A stretch of 64,000 nt of DNA from Streptomyces tateyamensis (lineage in GTDB: Bacteria; Actinomycetota; Actinomycetes; Streptomycetales; Streptomycetaceae), in assembly GCF_003205575.1 (NCBI RefSeq), contig NZ_PYBW01000019.1:1-64000 (forward strand), written 5' to 3'. How positions within the stretch are numbered: position 1 is the stretch's first letter; every line of letters begins with the position of its first letter. The position numbers and the translations under genes are program-made. The notes under the pieces are model-generated. The model ran no database searches, was not told the DNA's origin, and saw only the letters and a program-made list of their open reading frames with translations. Shown here in pieces: positions 45,337-53,794 of this stretch.

Positions 45337-45984
45337 GTGAAGCGACTCGCGTTCTTCGACCTGGATGACACCCTCGTTGACCGTGGGCAGGCGTTCGGCG
45401 AGTGCGTCCGGACGTTCTGCTCCGATCTCGGCTTTGACGAGGACGTCGAGCAGTGGCTCCTGGGAGCGATGTACGAACGCGCCTACCGCAGTGACTTCGA
45501 GAAGCTACGCGAGCGGTTCTCCCTGACGGTCCCAGTCGGCGAGCTGTGGCAGCGGTACTCCCGTGGGATGGCCGACGCCGTGATCTCTACCCCAGCTGTG
45601 CTGTCGGGGCTTGAACGACTTCGTTCGACGGGGTGGTTGGTCGTCGTGGTGACCAACGGTGCCGGCGACATCCAACGCGCGAAGCTCGCGCGGACAGGCA
45701 TCGACAAGCGCGTCGATGCCGTCTGCATCTCGGAGGAGATCGGGATCCGAAAGCCCGACGTGGGAATCTTCCGCGAGGCAGCTCGCATGGTGGGGGCGGA
45801 AGGCCTGCCGGGTGGCTGGATGGTCGGCGACAGCGCGCAGAACGATGTCGCTGGCGGCCGGGCCGCCGGCCTGCGGACGATCTGGCTCTCGGACGGCAGT
45901 GACGGCGTCGAAGCCGATCACGTCGTTTCCAACGCTGCGGAGGCGATTGATCTGCTGCTTGGCCTGGATGGGGCGCACGCATGA
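45337..45984 (+). CDS. HAD-superfamily phosphatase
   Basis: A 215-residue enzyme with FFDLDDTLVD (motif I nucleophile aspartates), VVVTNGAGDIQ (motif II), the lysine of GIRKPDVGIF (motif III) and MVGDSAQNDVAGG (motif IV). This is a class I cap (HAD-IA) phosphatase such as phosphoglycolate phosphatase or a nucleotidase. The start is GTG 45337. Its stop overlaps the next gene's ATG (45981-45984), so the two are co-translated. In this island it may remove phosphate from a sugar or nucleotide intermediate. Confidence 0.85.
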   Translation: MKRLAFFDLDDTLVDRGQAFGECVRTFCSDLGFDEDVEQWLLGAMYERAYRSDFEKLRERFSLTVPVGELWQRYSRGMADAVISTPAVLSGLERLRSTGWLVVVVTNGAGDIQRAKLARTGIDKRVDAVCISEEIGIRKPDVGIFREAARMVGAEGLPGGWMVGDSAQNDVAGGRAAGLRTIWLSDGSDGVEADHVVSNAAEAIDLLLGLDGAHA

Positions 45985-46826
45985 CTGGCGGTCAGGCCGT
46001 GGTGGGGGTTCTTCACCCTGGCAGCATGGGCGCGGCGGTTGCAGCCCAGGTCCGTGCCACCGGGGCGACGGTTTTGTGGTGCTCGGCGGGCCGTGGTGCA
46101 TCTACTCGGCAACGGGCGGCCGAGGTCGGACTGACGGAGGTCTCCGGCCTCGGGGAGTTGGTGGGGCGAAGCCAGATCCTGCTGTCGATCTGCCCGCCGG
46201 CTGCTGCCGAGGCCGTGGCCAACGAGGTTGCGGCACACGGTTTCAAGGACGGTGTGTACGTCGAGGCCAACGCCATTACTCCCGGGCGGGTCGGCCGGAT
46301 CGCGGCGGTGCTTCCCGATGCCACGGTGGTGGATGGCTCGGTGATCGGCTCGCCACCGCGTGACGGCAAGCGGCCACGGCTGTTCCTGTCGGGGCCGGGA
46401 GACGCGGCCGACCAGGTGGTGAAACTCTTCGCCGCCACGGACGTTCAGGCCCGCGTGCTCGGCACCGAGCTTGGCCAAGCCAGCGCCCTCAAACTCGCCT
46501 ACACGAGCTACCAGAAGGCGTCGCGGGTGCTCGCCGCGCTGTCGTACGCGCTGGCTGCCGATCACGGCGTCGAGGATGAGCTGCTGGAGGTGGCTGCCGG
46601 CCGCTCGGGAAGCTATCTGCTGGAGACCGGCTACATCGCCAAGACCGCTGCCCGCGCCTGGCGTTGGGGACCCGAGCTGATCGAGGCAGCCGAGTTGCTG
46701 GAGGAGTGCGGGCTGCCGGGTGATCCGATGCGCGGAGCCGCCGACGCGCTCGTCCGTTGGGAGGGCGAGCGAGATGCCGAGCTGGGCCTGGCGGAGGCCC
46801 TGGCTCGGCTCCACAGCTCGCGTTAG
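45981..46826 (+). CDS. 6-phosphogluconate dehydrogenase-like NAD(P)-dependent reductase (DUF1932)
   Basis: A 281-residue reductase of the beta-hydroxyacid dehydrogenase family. The nucleotide-binding start is VVGVLHPGSMGAAVAAQV, where HPGSMG replaces the standard GLGNMG. The catalytic lysine should be in GQASALKLAYTSYQK. The helical C-terminus resembles DUF1932. It is co-translated with the HAD gene and ends tail to tail, with four bases of overlap, with the minus-strand kinase gene. Substrate unknown; a carboxylic acid or imine is likely. Confidence 0.82.
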   Translation: MTGGQAVVGVLHPGSMGAAVAAQVRATGATVLWCSAGRGASTRQRAAEVGLTEVSGLGELVGRSQILLSICPPAAAEAVANEVAAHGFKDGVYVEANAITPGRVGRIAAVLPDATVVDGSVIGSPPRDGKRPRLFLSGPGDAADQVVKLFAATDVQARVLGTELGQASALKLAYTSYQKASRVLAALSYALAADHGVEDELLEVAAGRSGSYLLETGYIAKTAARAWRWGPELIEAAELLEECGLPGDPMRGAADALVRWEGERDAELGLAEALARLHSSR

Positions 46827-47374
46827 CCGACTCGGCCCAGCGCCTTGATGATGGCCTGGGCCGACTCCAGCGCTGGCTGCTGGTCGGTTCGCAGGTGCAG
46901 GGCCCACTCGACCTCCGGGTTCGCCTGGAGATCGGCTGCGGTGGCGTCCCAGGCCGCCAGCCGAGCTTGGGTGTCCGTGTCGCCGCGCAGGGCGGAGCGC
47001 TGCTCGGTCACCGCGCGCGGGCAGTTCAGTTGGACGGTGAGCCAGGCTGTCGGGTAGCCCGTCGCAAGAGCGTTGATGCCGGCGATCTGGCCCAGGTGCA
47101 CGATCGGAATCTGGCCGGCGGCGAAGACTGCGTCGAGCCCGGGGCGGTCCACCAGGTAGATGCTGTTGTAGCGGTCGTTGCGGTAGATGACGTTGCCGGC
47201 GGCTTCGAGCTGGTGGAGCTGCTCGATGGTGCCCATCCGGTAGCCCTGGCTACGGCCTTCGCCGATCTTGAGCCTGGCGAACTGGACGAGCTGCGGATCC
47301 TGCTCGACGAGGGCGGCCGTGATGGTGTCCTTACCGCTGGCGGGAGGTCCGTACAAGATGATCCCGTTCTTCAT
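46823..47374 (-). CDS. Small P-loop kinase, guanylate-kinase-like
   Basis: A 183-residue kinase. GIILYGPPASGKDTITAAL is the Walker A region. YRMGTIEQLHQLEAAGNVIY and NDRYNSIYLVDRPGLDAVFAAGQ resemble the guanylate kinase fold, but the sequence does not fit Gmk well. It begins four bases inside the end of the XRE-kinase gene (ATGA, 47371-47374), so both are one transcript. A nucleoside-, base- or RNA-end-directed kinase is possible. Confidence 0.75.
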   Translation of the reverse strand: MKNGIILYGPPASGKDTITAALVEQDPQLVQFARLKIGEGRSQGYRMGTIEQLHQLEAAGNVIYRNDRYNSIYLVDRPGLDAVFAAGQIPIVHLGQIAGINALATGYPTAWLTVQLNCPRAVTEQRSALRGDTDTQARLAAWDATAADLQANPEVEWALHLRTDQQPALESAQAIIKALGRVG

Positions 47375-48411
47375 GCGTGTGCCACCCCCAGGGCGAATCG
47401 GGCTTGGTCGGTGAGTGCGATGGCGGAGCCGTAGCGGTTGTCCACGACGAGGTGCGGGACGGACGGGCGCAGGCCGAGGTCGAGCCCGTCGAGGTACTGG
47501 CCCCAGTTGCTGAGTTTCCAGGCGTCGCGGGCGGCGGACCGGAAGCCGATGTACTCGCGCATCGAGTCCTCGTCGCAGGTGAGCCAGATCGGGGTGACGT
47601 CGACTTGGTAGGCGGCGCACCGGTTGGTGAGCCGCCGCATCCATGCGGGGTCGGTCATCTCGCTGATGAACGGCGCGGTGGCCACCGTGGAGATGCCGCA
47701 CTCGACGTTGACGAGGATCGACTCCATGAGGCACTGGTACTCCAGCGGCCGTACCTGGGTGCGGTAGGTCTCGGAGTGGCGGTCGTTGGGGTCGCAGCCG
47801 AGTTCGGTGAGCAGTCGCTCCACCAACGGTCGGGTGAGCGGGTCCTTGTCCAGCAGTGGCCAGCCGGTCAGCTGGGAGATGAACTTGGCGAACTCCGACT
47901 TCCCGCTTCCGGCGTAGCCGCCGACCAGGACGAGGGAGGGTCTGTTCGGGTCACCGCCGGTGTGCCGTCGGCGCCAGGCGTCCAGTATCCGCTGGTGGAC
48001 GCCCTGGGGGCGCTCGGCGGTCGGCTCAGGCAGAAGCTGCTGCAGCGCCTTCACCACGGCTCGCACGCGGGTGGTGTCCACGTGATCGCGAAACTCGGTG
48101 AGCTGGTGTTCAACTTCCTCGCCGGGCAGAGCCTTTCGGAAGCCCAGCTCGGGCTCGGTCGCCTGGTACAGCAGGCAGTAGGCGCGGCGGTAGTGAGGGC
48201 CCGGATAGACCTCGCCCTGCTCGTGTTGCCACAGGGTCTGGAAGTTGGCGGCCGGGGCCGAGAGCCCCGCGCGGCGGGCTGTGTCGCGGAGCCGCTCGCC
48301 GGCTGCCTCCAGCGTGAGGCCGTGGGCTTCTCGCATCTCTCGCAACTTCTCGGGGCGCCAGCCCGATCGGTCCTTGCTCAAGTCCGCCACCAGCTCACTG
48401 TTCGTCAGCAC
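47371..48411 (-). CDS. XRE DNA-binding domain fused to a zeta-toxin/AAA_33-like kinase
   Basis: A 346-residue two-domain protein. Residues 15-95 (LREMREAHGLTLEAAGERL...NFQTLWQHEQGEVYPGP) are an XRE-type helix-turn-helix. Residues 150-346 are a P-loop kinase with VLVGGYAGSGKSEFAK and PIWLTCDEDSMREYIGFR (lid arginine), as in zeta toxins and polynucleotide kinases. The GTG at 48411 has a weak ribosome site. It is divergent from the TrpD-like operon and may regulate it in response to a phosphorylated small molecule. A toxin role is an alternative. Confidence 0.78.
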   Translation of the reverse strand: MLTNSELVADLSKDRSGWRPEKLREMREAHGLTLEAAGERLRDTARRAGLSAPAANFQTLWQHEQGEVYPGPHYRRAYCLLYQATEPELGFRKALPGEEVEHQLTEFRDHVDTTRVRAVVKALQQLLPEPTAERPQGVHQRILDAWRRRHTGGDPNRPSLVLVGGYAGSGKSEFAKFISQLTGWPLLDKDPLTRPLVERLLTELGCDPNDRHSETYRTQVRPLEYQCLMESILVNVECGISTVATAPFISEMTDPAWMRRLTNRCAAYQVDVTPIWLTCDEDSMREYIGFRSAARDAWKLSNWGQYLDGLDLGLRPSVPHLVVDNRYGSAIALTDQARFALGVAHA

Positions 48412-48585
48412 GATCCCGAGCGTAGGGGCGAGGCCGTCGATCGCGTGTGTAAGCGGATGTTGAAAACCCGCTGAACGGGACGGCGAGCAACCTCGGCAAC
48501 TCGGAGTGATACGGCGATCACGCTATGCCCGCTGTGATGTTCCTGGCAACAGCGCCCACCGGTACGAACGAACTGGAGGAGCACC
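48412..48585. promoter_or_regulatory. Divergent promoter region of the XRE-kinase and TrpD-like operons
   Basis: 174 bases with no gene. GGAGG lies six bases before the TrpD-like ATG. It is the only place from which both operons can be started, so an XRE operator is expected here. Confidence 0.55.
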
Positions 48586-49698
48586 ATGTTCCGTCCCACA
48601 TCACGCTCTGAGATTCAGTCAGGTGCTCTGGTGCCCAGGCAGATCCGTAGGGTCTCTCCGTCTCCGGGTGCTGCTGATGGCTCGTACTCCGTCGACATGC
48701 AGCAGTTCTCCGAGGCTCTTCACGGCGGCGGAGACGACGCCGACGACTGTTGGCGCGCCTGGGCGCGTCGGCTGCTCGACAGCAACAGCCTCAGCCCGGG
48801 GCTTCTCGCGAGCGTCTGGGCGGAGGTCGTCGCGTTCGACGAGACGCTCGCGGCGTTCCTGGCCAGCCCGGTGCCGGTCCCAGGCCGAACGGTGGTCGTC
48901 TCGGGCAGTGGCAAGGAGACCTTCAAGACGTTCAACGTGTCGACGGCCGCTGCACTGCTGGCCACCGCCAGCGGCGTGAATGTCGTGAAGGGCACCTCGT
49001 CGTCGGTCTCGGCCGTCTCCGGCTCGTCCGACGTCCTGGCGGCGCTCGGCATTCCCACACTGACCGAGCCCAGCCGAATCCCGGAGTTCGTCGCCACGTA
49101 CGGCATCGCCTTCGTCAACTACGCCTCCTTCTGTCCGCGTTACGCGGCCCGCTACGACGGCCGGTTCGATTTCCTCAGCCCGATGAGCTTCTTCATGCCG
49201 GCGGCGACCCTGGTCGTCTCGGCCGATGCCTTCCTGCACGGGCTGGCCCACGACGACGTGGAAACTGCCGCGCTCGGGATCCACGCCGCACGCCCCGATA
49301 TCGCCCGTGGCCGAGTCGTCACGACCTGGGTCGGACCGGGCCAGCGGATCGACGAGCTCGCGTCCTTCGGGACCAGCACCAGCGCTGTGCTGCGGCACGG
49401 TGGCGTGCAACTCCTCAAGCACCACCAGGACGGCGCGGCCGGTCCGTGGCAGCGAGCGGTGCGCCACCGCTCCGATCACGCCTCGAACGCTGCGGCCCTG
49501 GTCGAGTCGCTCCGCCCCGACGGTGACCCGGCCGCCACCGACCTCGTCGAGCGCAACGCCGCAGCCATCCTCGCCACCGCACACCTGGGGGTCGGGGAGG
49601 AGGACGCCCTGCAGTTGGTTCGCGAGGCCCGTCTCGACGGCCGGGCCCAGCGCCTCCTCTCCCGCCTTCGCACCGCCACCTCGAAGGGAATCCGATGA
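48586..49698 (+). CDS. TrpD-like anthranilate phosphoribosyltransferase homologue
   Basis: A 370-residue protein that follows TrpD from end to end. A helical N-terminal domain precedes the PRPP region, where SGSGKETFKTFNVSTAAALL stands in place of GTGGDGAxTFNISTAAAxV. GTSSSVSAVSGSSDVLAALG matches KHGNRSVSSKSGSADVLEALG, and RIDELASFGTS keeps the DE pair that binds Mg-PRPP. The substrate pocket residues after KHGN are changed. It should transfer phosphoribose to an aromatic amine or base other than anthranilate. It is the first gene of a four-gene operon and overlaps the next by ATGA. Confidence 0.82.
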   Translation: MFRPTSRSEIQSGALVPRQIRRVSPSPGAADGSYSVDMQQFSEALHGGGDDADDCWRAWARRLLDSNSLSPGLLASVWAEVVAFDETLAAFLASPVPVPGRTVVVSGSGKETFKTFNVSTAAALLATASGVNVVKGTSSSVSAVSGSSDVLAALGIPTLTEPSRIPEFVATYGIAFVNYASFCPRYAARYDGRFDFLSPMSFFMPAATLVVSADAFLHGLAHDDVETAALGIHAARPDIARGRVVTTWVGPGQRIDELASFGTSTSAVLRHGGVQLLKHHQDGAAGPWQRAVRHRSDHASNAAALVESLRPDGDPAATDLVERNAAAILATAHLGVGEEDALQLVREARLDGRAQRLLSRLRTATSKGIR

Positions 49699-50696
49699 CT
49701 CCTCAGCCCCTGCCGGTCACCGAGGACTGGGTCGCCAAGTCGCTCGGCCCGCTGACTCGCCGGTTCACTCACCACGACCAGCTCCAGGCCGTCCTCCCGC
49801 TCGAGGCCGACCGGCCGCTGGCGGTCGTCACCGGCTTCGGCCCCACCAACGCTCCCACGGCCGGCACGCTGTCCGTGATGCTCGGGGTCATCGAGCTGCA
49901 GCGCTACCTCCGAGTGCCGATGACCGTCATCGTCTCCGAGCTGGGCGCCTGGAACTCCCGGAACGTGTCGTGGAGCCAGCTCACCGACGTCCGCGACCAG
50001 ATGTTCGCCTTCATGCGGGTGATCGGCCTCGACTCCCAGGCCGGGATCGCCCCGGTGCAACTGCGTTCGCACATCGACCAGGCCAACCTCGTGCGCTGCG
50101 GGCGAATCGCCCGCTTCCTCAGCCGCCAGGACTTCCTCGACCACCACGAGGACTTGGTGGACCTCTACCAGGACCACGGCCTGCTCGGCAGCGAGGTCGG
50201 CCTTACCATCGACGCGCTCTACACCGTGGCCGACATCCTCGGCCCGGCAGAGGAAGGCGCCGCGCGGGTGCTGATGCTCTCCGGCCTGGAAGAGAGCTAC
50301 TTCACCGAGCTCTCCCGCCTCGTCCTCCAGCGGCAGCGTGAGGCCGGCGACCTCAGCCTTGGCTGGCAGTTAGACCTCGGCGCGCTGTACTTCCGGGTCC
50401 TGGAGGGGCTCGGCGGCTACCCCAAGATGTCGAAGAGCATCCCCGCTTCGGGCATCCACCTCGGGATGCCCGACGACGAGATCGCCGGACGCATCCTCGC
50501 CGACGACGAGGCCAGCCAACGGCCGCTGCTCTCGGCGATCGAGCTGAGCAGCGGGTGGACCATGGTGGAGATCGACCACGCCCGCGCGACGTACCAGCGC
50601 AGGCGCCAGGAACCCGCCGGCTGGACGCTGAGCAAGCAGCGGTTCGCCGAGACGTTCGCCACCTACGCCAAGATCTGGCGTGAGTGCGGCCGGTGA
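49695..50696 (+). CDS. Divergent tryptophanyl-tRNA synthetase-like enzyme
   Basis: A 333-residue class I synthetase of the Trp/Tyr group. GFGPTNAPTAGTLSVML replaces the TrpRS start GxxPTGxxHLGN, so the HIGH motif reads TAGT. GYPKMSKSIPAS keeps KMSKS. The length equals normal TrpRS, but the sequence is only distantly similar to the TrpRS gene that lies 3 kb away. It may adenylate Trp or a Trp-like amino acid for use in a small molecule, or charge tRNA. It is in the middle of the operon, overlapped at both ends. Confidence 0.75.
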   Translation: MTPQPLPVTEDWVAKSLGPLTRRFTHHDQLQAVLPLEADRPLAVVTGFGPTNAPTAGTLSVMLGVIELQRYLRVPMTVIVSELGAWNSRNVSWSQLTDVRDQMFAFMRVIGLDSQAGIAPVQLRSHIDQANLVRCGRIARFLSRQDFLDHHEDLVDLYQDHGLLGSEVGLTIDALYTVADILGPAEEGAARVLMLSGLEESYFTELSRLVLQRQREAGDLSLGWQLDLGALYFRVLEGLGGYPKMSKSIPASGIHLGMPDDEIAGRILADDEASQRPLLSAIELSSGWTMVEIDHARATYQRRRQEPAGWTLSKQRFAETFATYAKIWRECGR

Positions 50697-51616
50697 CAGC
50701 CGAACCGGCGTACATCGTGCTCGGAGGTGCCGGCCGACTCGGCCGGCACCTCCTCCCGAAGGTCCGTGCGCAGGGCGGCCGCGTCATCGGCATCTCCCGC
50801 GCCCGGCCCAGCGAGCCCGCGGAGCGGTATGCGGACTGGGTACGCGCCGACCTCACCGAGACCGCCCGCTGGCCGCAGGTGCAGGAAGCGCTTCGCACCC
50901 TGCTCGATGGCCAGAACGAGGTAGTGATCGCGGACCTCCTGCTTGACCGGGGCAGCGTCACCTCCATGCGCCAGTCGATCGCTGCAGCCACCCGCTTCGT
51001 CGTCCGGACGCGCCAGATGCTCGTTGCCGAGGGACTCGCGGTGAGAGTCCGCGCCGCCAGCACCACGGCCGCGCTGGCACCGCGCGGCCTGCAAACCCCC
51101 TACGGAGTGGCCAAACGCGAACAAGCCCTCATCTACTCGCGGTTGGACTGCATCGACCTGGTTCTCCTGCCGCAGCTGGTTGCTGTCGACCAGGCGGCAG
51201 GTCCGACGGACGGCGACAGCGTGACCAGCGGCGGGAGCTGTTCCTATGAGGCGGCAGCCGGAGCACTGCACGCTGTCAGTTTCCAACCGGCCGGGCGATC
51301 TCTCTGGGTCGTCCGCAGCGACGTCCCGTACCAACCGACTCCGCGCGGTCTCGCCGGCCTTCCCAGCGCGGTCGGCGCCCTGATCGCCTCGCGAACCACT
51401 GGCCGGGACAGCCCCACCGCGCATCGCCAGGCCAGCCGCGAACGCCTGGCCCTCCTGCCGACTCACATCCGGGCCCGCGTCGACCACCACGGCGCCCCTG
51501 AGCAGCTACTCCGCCCGTTCGAGAGACGCCTGCACATGCCACGCGCCCGAACCGTCATCGCGGGCAGTCAGCCCGCACCCGACCAACCGGAGGAAGACCG
51601 TGCACACCGCCCCTGA
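50693..51616 (+). CDS. NAD(P)-binding Rossmann-fold reductase/epimerase-like protein
   Basis: A 307-residue protein starting AEPAYIVLGGAGRLGRHLLPK (GxxGxxG), with DLTETARWPQVQEAL and STTAALAPRGLQTPYGVAKREQ, where YGVAK matches the YxxxK catalytic pair of extended short-chain dehydrogenases. It lacks a clear match to a named epimerase. I chose the GTG at 50693 that overlaps the stop of the synthetase-like gene. The C-terminus runs about 17 bases into the FAD-oxidase gene. Confidence 0.75.
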   Translation: MTAEPAYIVLGGAGRLGRHLLPKVRAQGGRVIGISRARPSEPAERYADWVRADLTETARWPQVQEALRTLLDGQNEVVIADLLLDRGSVTSMRQSIAAATRFVVRTRQMLVAEGLAVRVRAASTTAALAPRGLQTPYGVAKREQALIYSRLDCIDLVLLPQLVAVDQAAGPTDGDSVTSGGSCSYEAAAGALHAVSFQPAGRSLWVVRSDVPYQPTPRGLAGLPSAVGALIASRTTGRDSPTAHRQASRERLALLPTHIRARVDHHGAPEQLLRPFERRLHMPRARTVIAGSQPAPDQPEEDRAHRP

Positions 51617-52643
51617 GACCGTGGTCCTCGGCACAGGCTTCGCCGGCCTCACTGCGGCGGTGCGGCTGGCCGAGGACGGCCACCGCCTGCGCTGCCACGG
51701 CGACAGCGCTATCGGAGCCTCGCAGCAGAACTTCGGGCAGCTCCACTCCGGCGCCGTCTACGCCCCCGTGCTCCCCGAGGTGGCCGCCGCCTGCTGGCAG
51801 CACCGGACCCGGTGGTTCAGCCTGCTCGGCTCGGAGGTCTCGCGCTCGCACGGTCTGGCGCTGTTCTCCAGCCACGCCGAGGTCGAGCGGTACACACGGG
51901 CGTGGTCGAACCTCGATATCCCCGTACGTCCGTTGTCCACTCGGGAGCTGGACAGCGCAGGAGTTCTCCCGTGGCCCGCCCCGGACGCCGCCTTCGCCCT
52001 TCCCGACATCTCGGTGGACGTGACGGCCCTGCGCGCCAGGACCCAGGCGCACGCGGCGAACCTGGGCGTCCCCTTTGCTCCGCCCGAGTCGTGCGCTCCC
52101 GTGTTGTCCGGCAACGAGGTCATCCTGTGGGGACCGTCCCTCGGGTACTACCGACCCGGCACTCTGGTCCTCGCCGCAGGGCACCGCACGGTCCATCTGC
52201 TTGACCTGCTCGGCATCCAACACCCGCTCGCCATCAGCCGCCTGCCGTACGGGGTGCTGGAAGGCTCGAACCAGCAGCACCCGCTCACCTACTGGCTCGA
52301 CGGCGACATGCTCGCACTCAGCCCCCAGCCGAACGGGCTCCACGTAGCTCTGCCCGGCCGACCCACGGATCCCATAGACGAGAGCAAGGAGCACTACCGT
52401 CTCGCAGCCTCGCTCGCCGAACGCTGGCCCGCACTCCCGGCCGAGAAGCTCCGCCTCAGGTGGGGACAGGTTGCCGAGCCGGCGGGCGTCCAGCCTGACC
52501 CGTCGGCCCTCGTGGTCGACCTCAGCTCCCCTCCCCCGGGGTGGGGCCAGGTAGCCAACCTGATCGTCTGCCTGCCCGGCAAGTGGACCACTGCCTGGCA
52601 TGCAGCCGACCAGGTGGCTCAGGCGGTAGCCACGAGAATCTGA
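51600..52643 (+). CDS. FAD-dependent oxidoreductase of the DAO family
   Basis: A 347-residue flavoenzyme. TVVLGTGFAGLTAAVRLAED is the FAD-binding dinucleotide motif, and SQQNFGQLHSGAVYAP fits the DAO/L-2-hydroxyglutarate oxidase group. TLVLAAGHRT near residue 190 is the second FAD-contact strand. GGAGGA lies just before the GTG at 51600. It may oxidise an amine or hydroxy acid made by the upstream enzymes. It ends only 12 bases before the stop of the converging trpS. Confidence 0.8.
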   Translation: MHTAPETVVLGTGFAGLTAAVRLAEDGHRLRCHGDSAIGASQQNFGQLHSGAVYAPVLPEVAAACWQHRTRWFSLLGSEVSRSHGLALFSSHAEVERYTRAWSNLDIPVRPLSTRELDSAGVLPWPAPDAAFALPDISVDVTALRARTQAHAANLGVPFAPPESCAPVLSGNEVILWGPSLGYYRPGTLVLAAGHRTVHLLDLLGIQHPLAISRLPYGVLEGSNQQHPLTYWLDGDMLALSPQPNGLHVALPGRPTDPIDESKEHYRLAASLAERWPALPAEKLRLRWGQVAEPAGVQPDPSALVVDLSSPPPGWGQVANLIVCLPGKWTTAWHAADQVAQAVATRI

Positions 52644-52655
52644 CCAGCAGTCAGG

Positions 52656-53675
52656 TCAGCCGATTCCGACGGCCTTGCGGACCTGCTCCAACACCGGGTG
52701 GGCGCGCTTCCGGGCCTTTGCCGCCCCGATGGCCAGCAGCTCCTCAAGCTCGCTGCCGGGCTGCATCAGCTCGTCGTAACGCGCGCGCATCGGCCCCAAC
52801 TCCTCGCTGAGGACCGCGTAGAGCTCGTTCTTGAGATCACCCCAACCCATCCCGCCGGCCTCCAGCCGGGCGCGGACGTCGGCCGTCCTGTCCGGGCTGG
52901 CGAAGTGGGTGAGCAACTGGAACACCGAGGAGGCGTCGGGATTCTTCGGCGCCTCCACTGGCGTGCTGTCGGTGGGAATCCGGCGCACGATCTTCCGGAT
53001 CTCCGCCTCGGGAGCGAAGAGCGGGATCGTGTTGCCGTACGACTTGCTCATCTTCCGCCCGTCGGTCCCGGGCAGGGTTCGGCCGCTGTCCTCGGTGGGA
53101 ACGACAGCCTTGGGGATCTTGAGCCGGAAGCTGTCGCCATAGACGGCATTGAAGGCTCCAGCGATATCGGCCGCGTACTCGACGTGCTGCAGTTGGTCCT
53201 TGCCGACTGGAACGAGGTCGGCCTCCATGATCAGGATGTCAACTGCCATCAGCACCGGGTAGTTGAACAGCCCCATGTTGACCCCGGCGTCGAGGTCCTC
53301 CACGCCCGCCTCACGGTTCCGGTCCCGCGCGGCCTTGTAGGCGTGGGCCCGGTTCATCAGCCCCTTGGCGCTGAAGCACGAGAGAACCCAGTGTAGTTCG
53401 AAGATCTCCGGCACGTCCGACTGACGGTAGAAGATCGTCCGCTCCGGGTCGAGCCCGGCGGCCAGCCAGGTGGCCGCGACCGACCGGGTCCATCGCGCGA
53501 GCAACTCCGGATCGCGCACCGACGTCAGAGCGTGGTAGTCCGCGATGAAGTAGATGGACTCGGCTCCGTCAGCCAGCTCCAGCGCCGGCTTGATGGCTCC
53601 GATGAAGTTGCCGAGATGCGGCTCTCCAGTGGGCTTGATGCCGGTGAGCGACACCTTGAGATCAGCATTCACCAT
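52656..53675 (-). CDS. trpS: Tryptophanyl-tRNA synthetase, accessory copy
   Basis: A 339-residue TrpRS. The HIGH motif is GIKPTGEPHLGN, KMSKS is DGRKMSKS, and the AMP/Trp-binding region includes VPVGKDQLQHVE and FNYPVLMAVDILIMEAD. It does not resemble the usual streptomycete housekeeping TrpRS (which begins with SGIQPT...HLGNYLGA) but a separate clade. An extra TrpRS is known to protect producers of indolmycin and chuangxinmycin. The ATG at 53675 begins MVNADLKVS; no strong ribosome site is visible. It converges on the four-gene operon. Confidence 0.88.
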   Translation of the reverse strand: MVNADLKVSLTGIKPTGEPHLGNFIGAIKPALELADGAESIYFIADYHALTSVRDPELLARWTRSVAATWLAAGLDPERTIFYRQSDVPEIFELHWVLSCFSAKGLMNRAHAYKAARDRNREAGVEDLDAGVNMGLFNYPVLMAVDILIMEADLVPVGKDQLQHVEYAADIAGAFNAVYGDSFRLKIPKAVVPTEDSGRTLPGTDGRKMSKSYGNTIPLFAPEAEIRKIVRRIPTDSTPVEAPKNPDASSVFQLLTHFASPDRTADVRARLEAGGMGWGDLKNELYAVLSEELGPMRARYDELMQPGSELEELLAIGAAKARKRAHPVLEQVRKAVGIG

Positions 53676-53794
53676 GCACAAAGCCTACCGGCGCCGACCT
53701 GAAGAGGCCGGTGATTTGGCAGGGTTGCGATCCAGGACACTGGCCCCAGTACAGCTCGCCCGTCGGCGCCGGCGATGTCTGACGCTTGCGACGG

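Noticed and set aside
45149-45340. 63-residue frame ahead of the HAD gene
   Set aside because: No ribosome site, no similarity, overlaps the palindromic control region.
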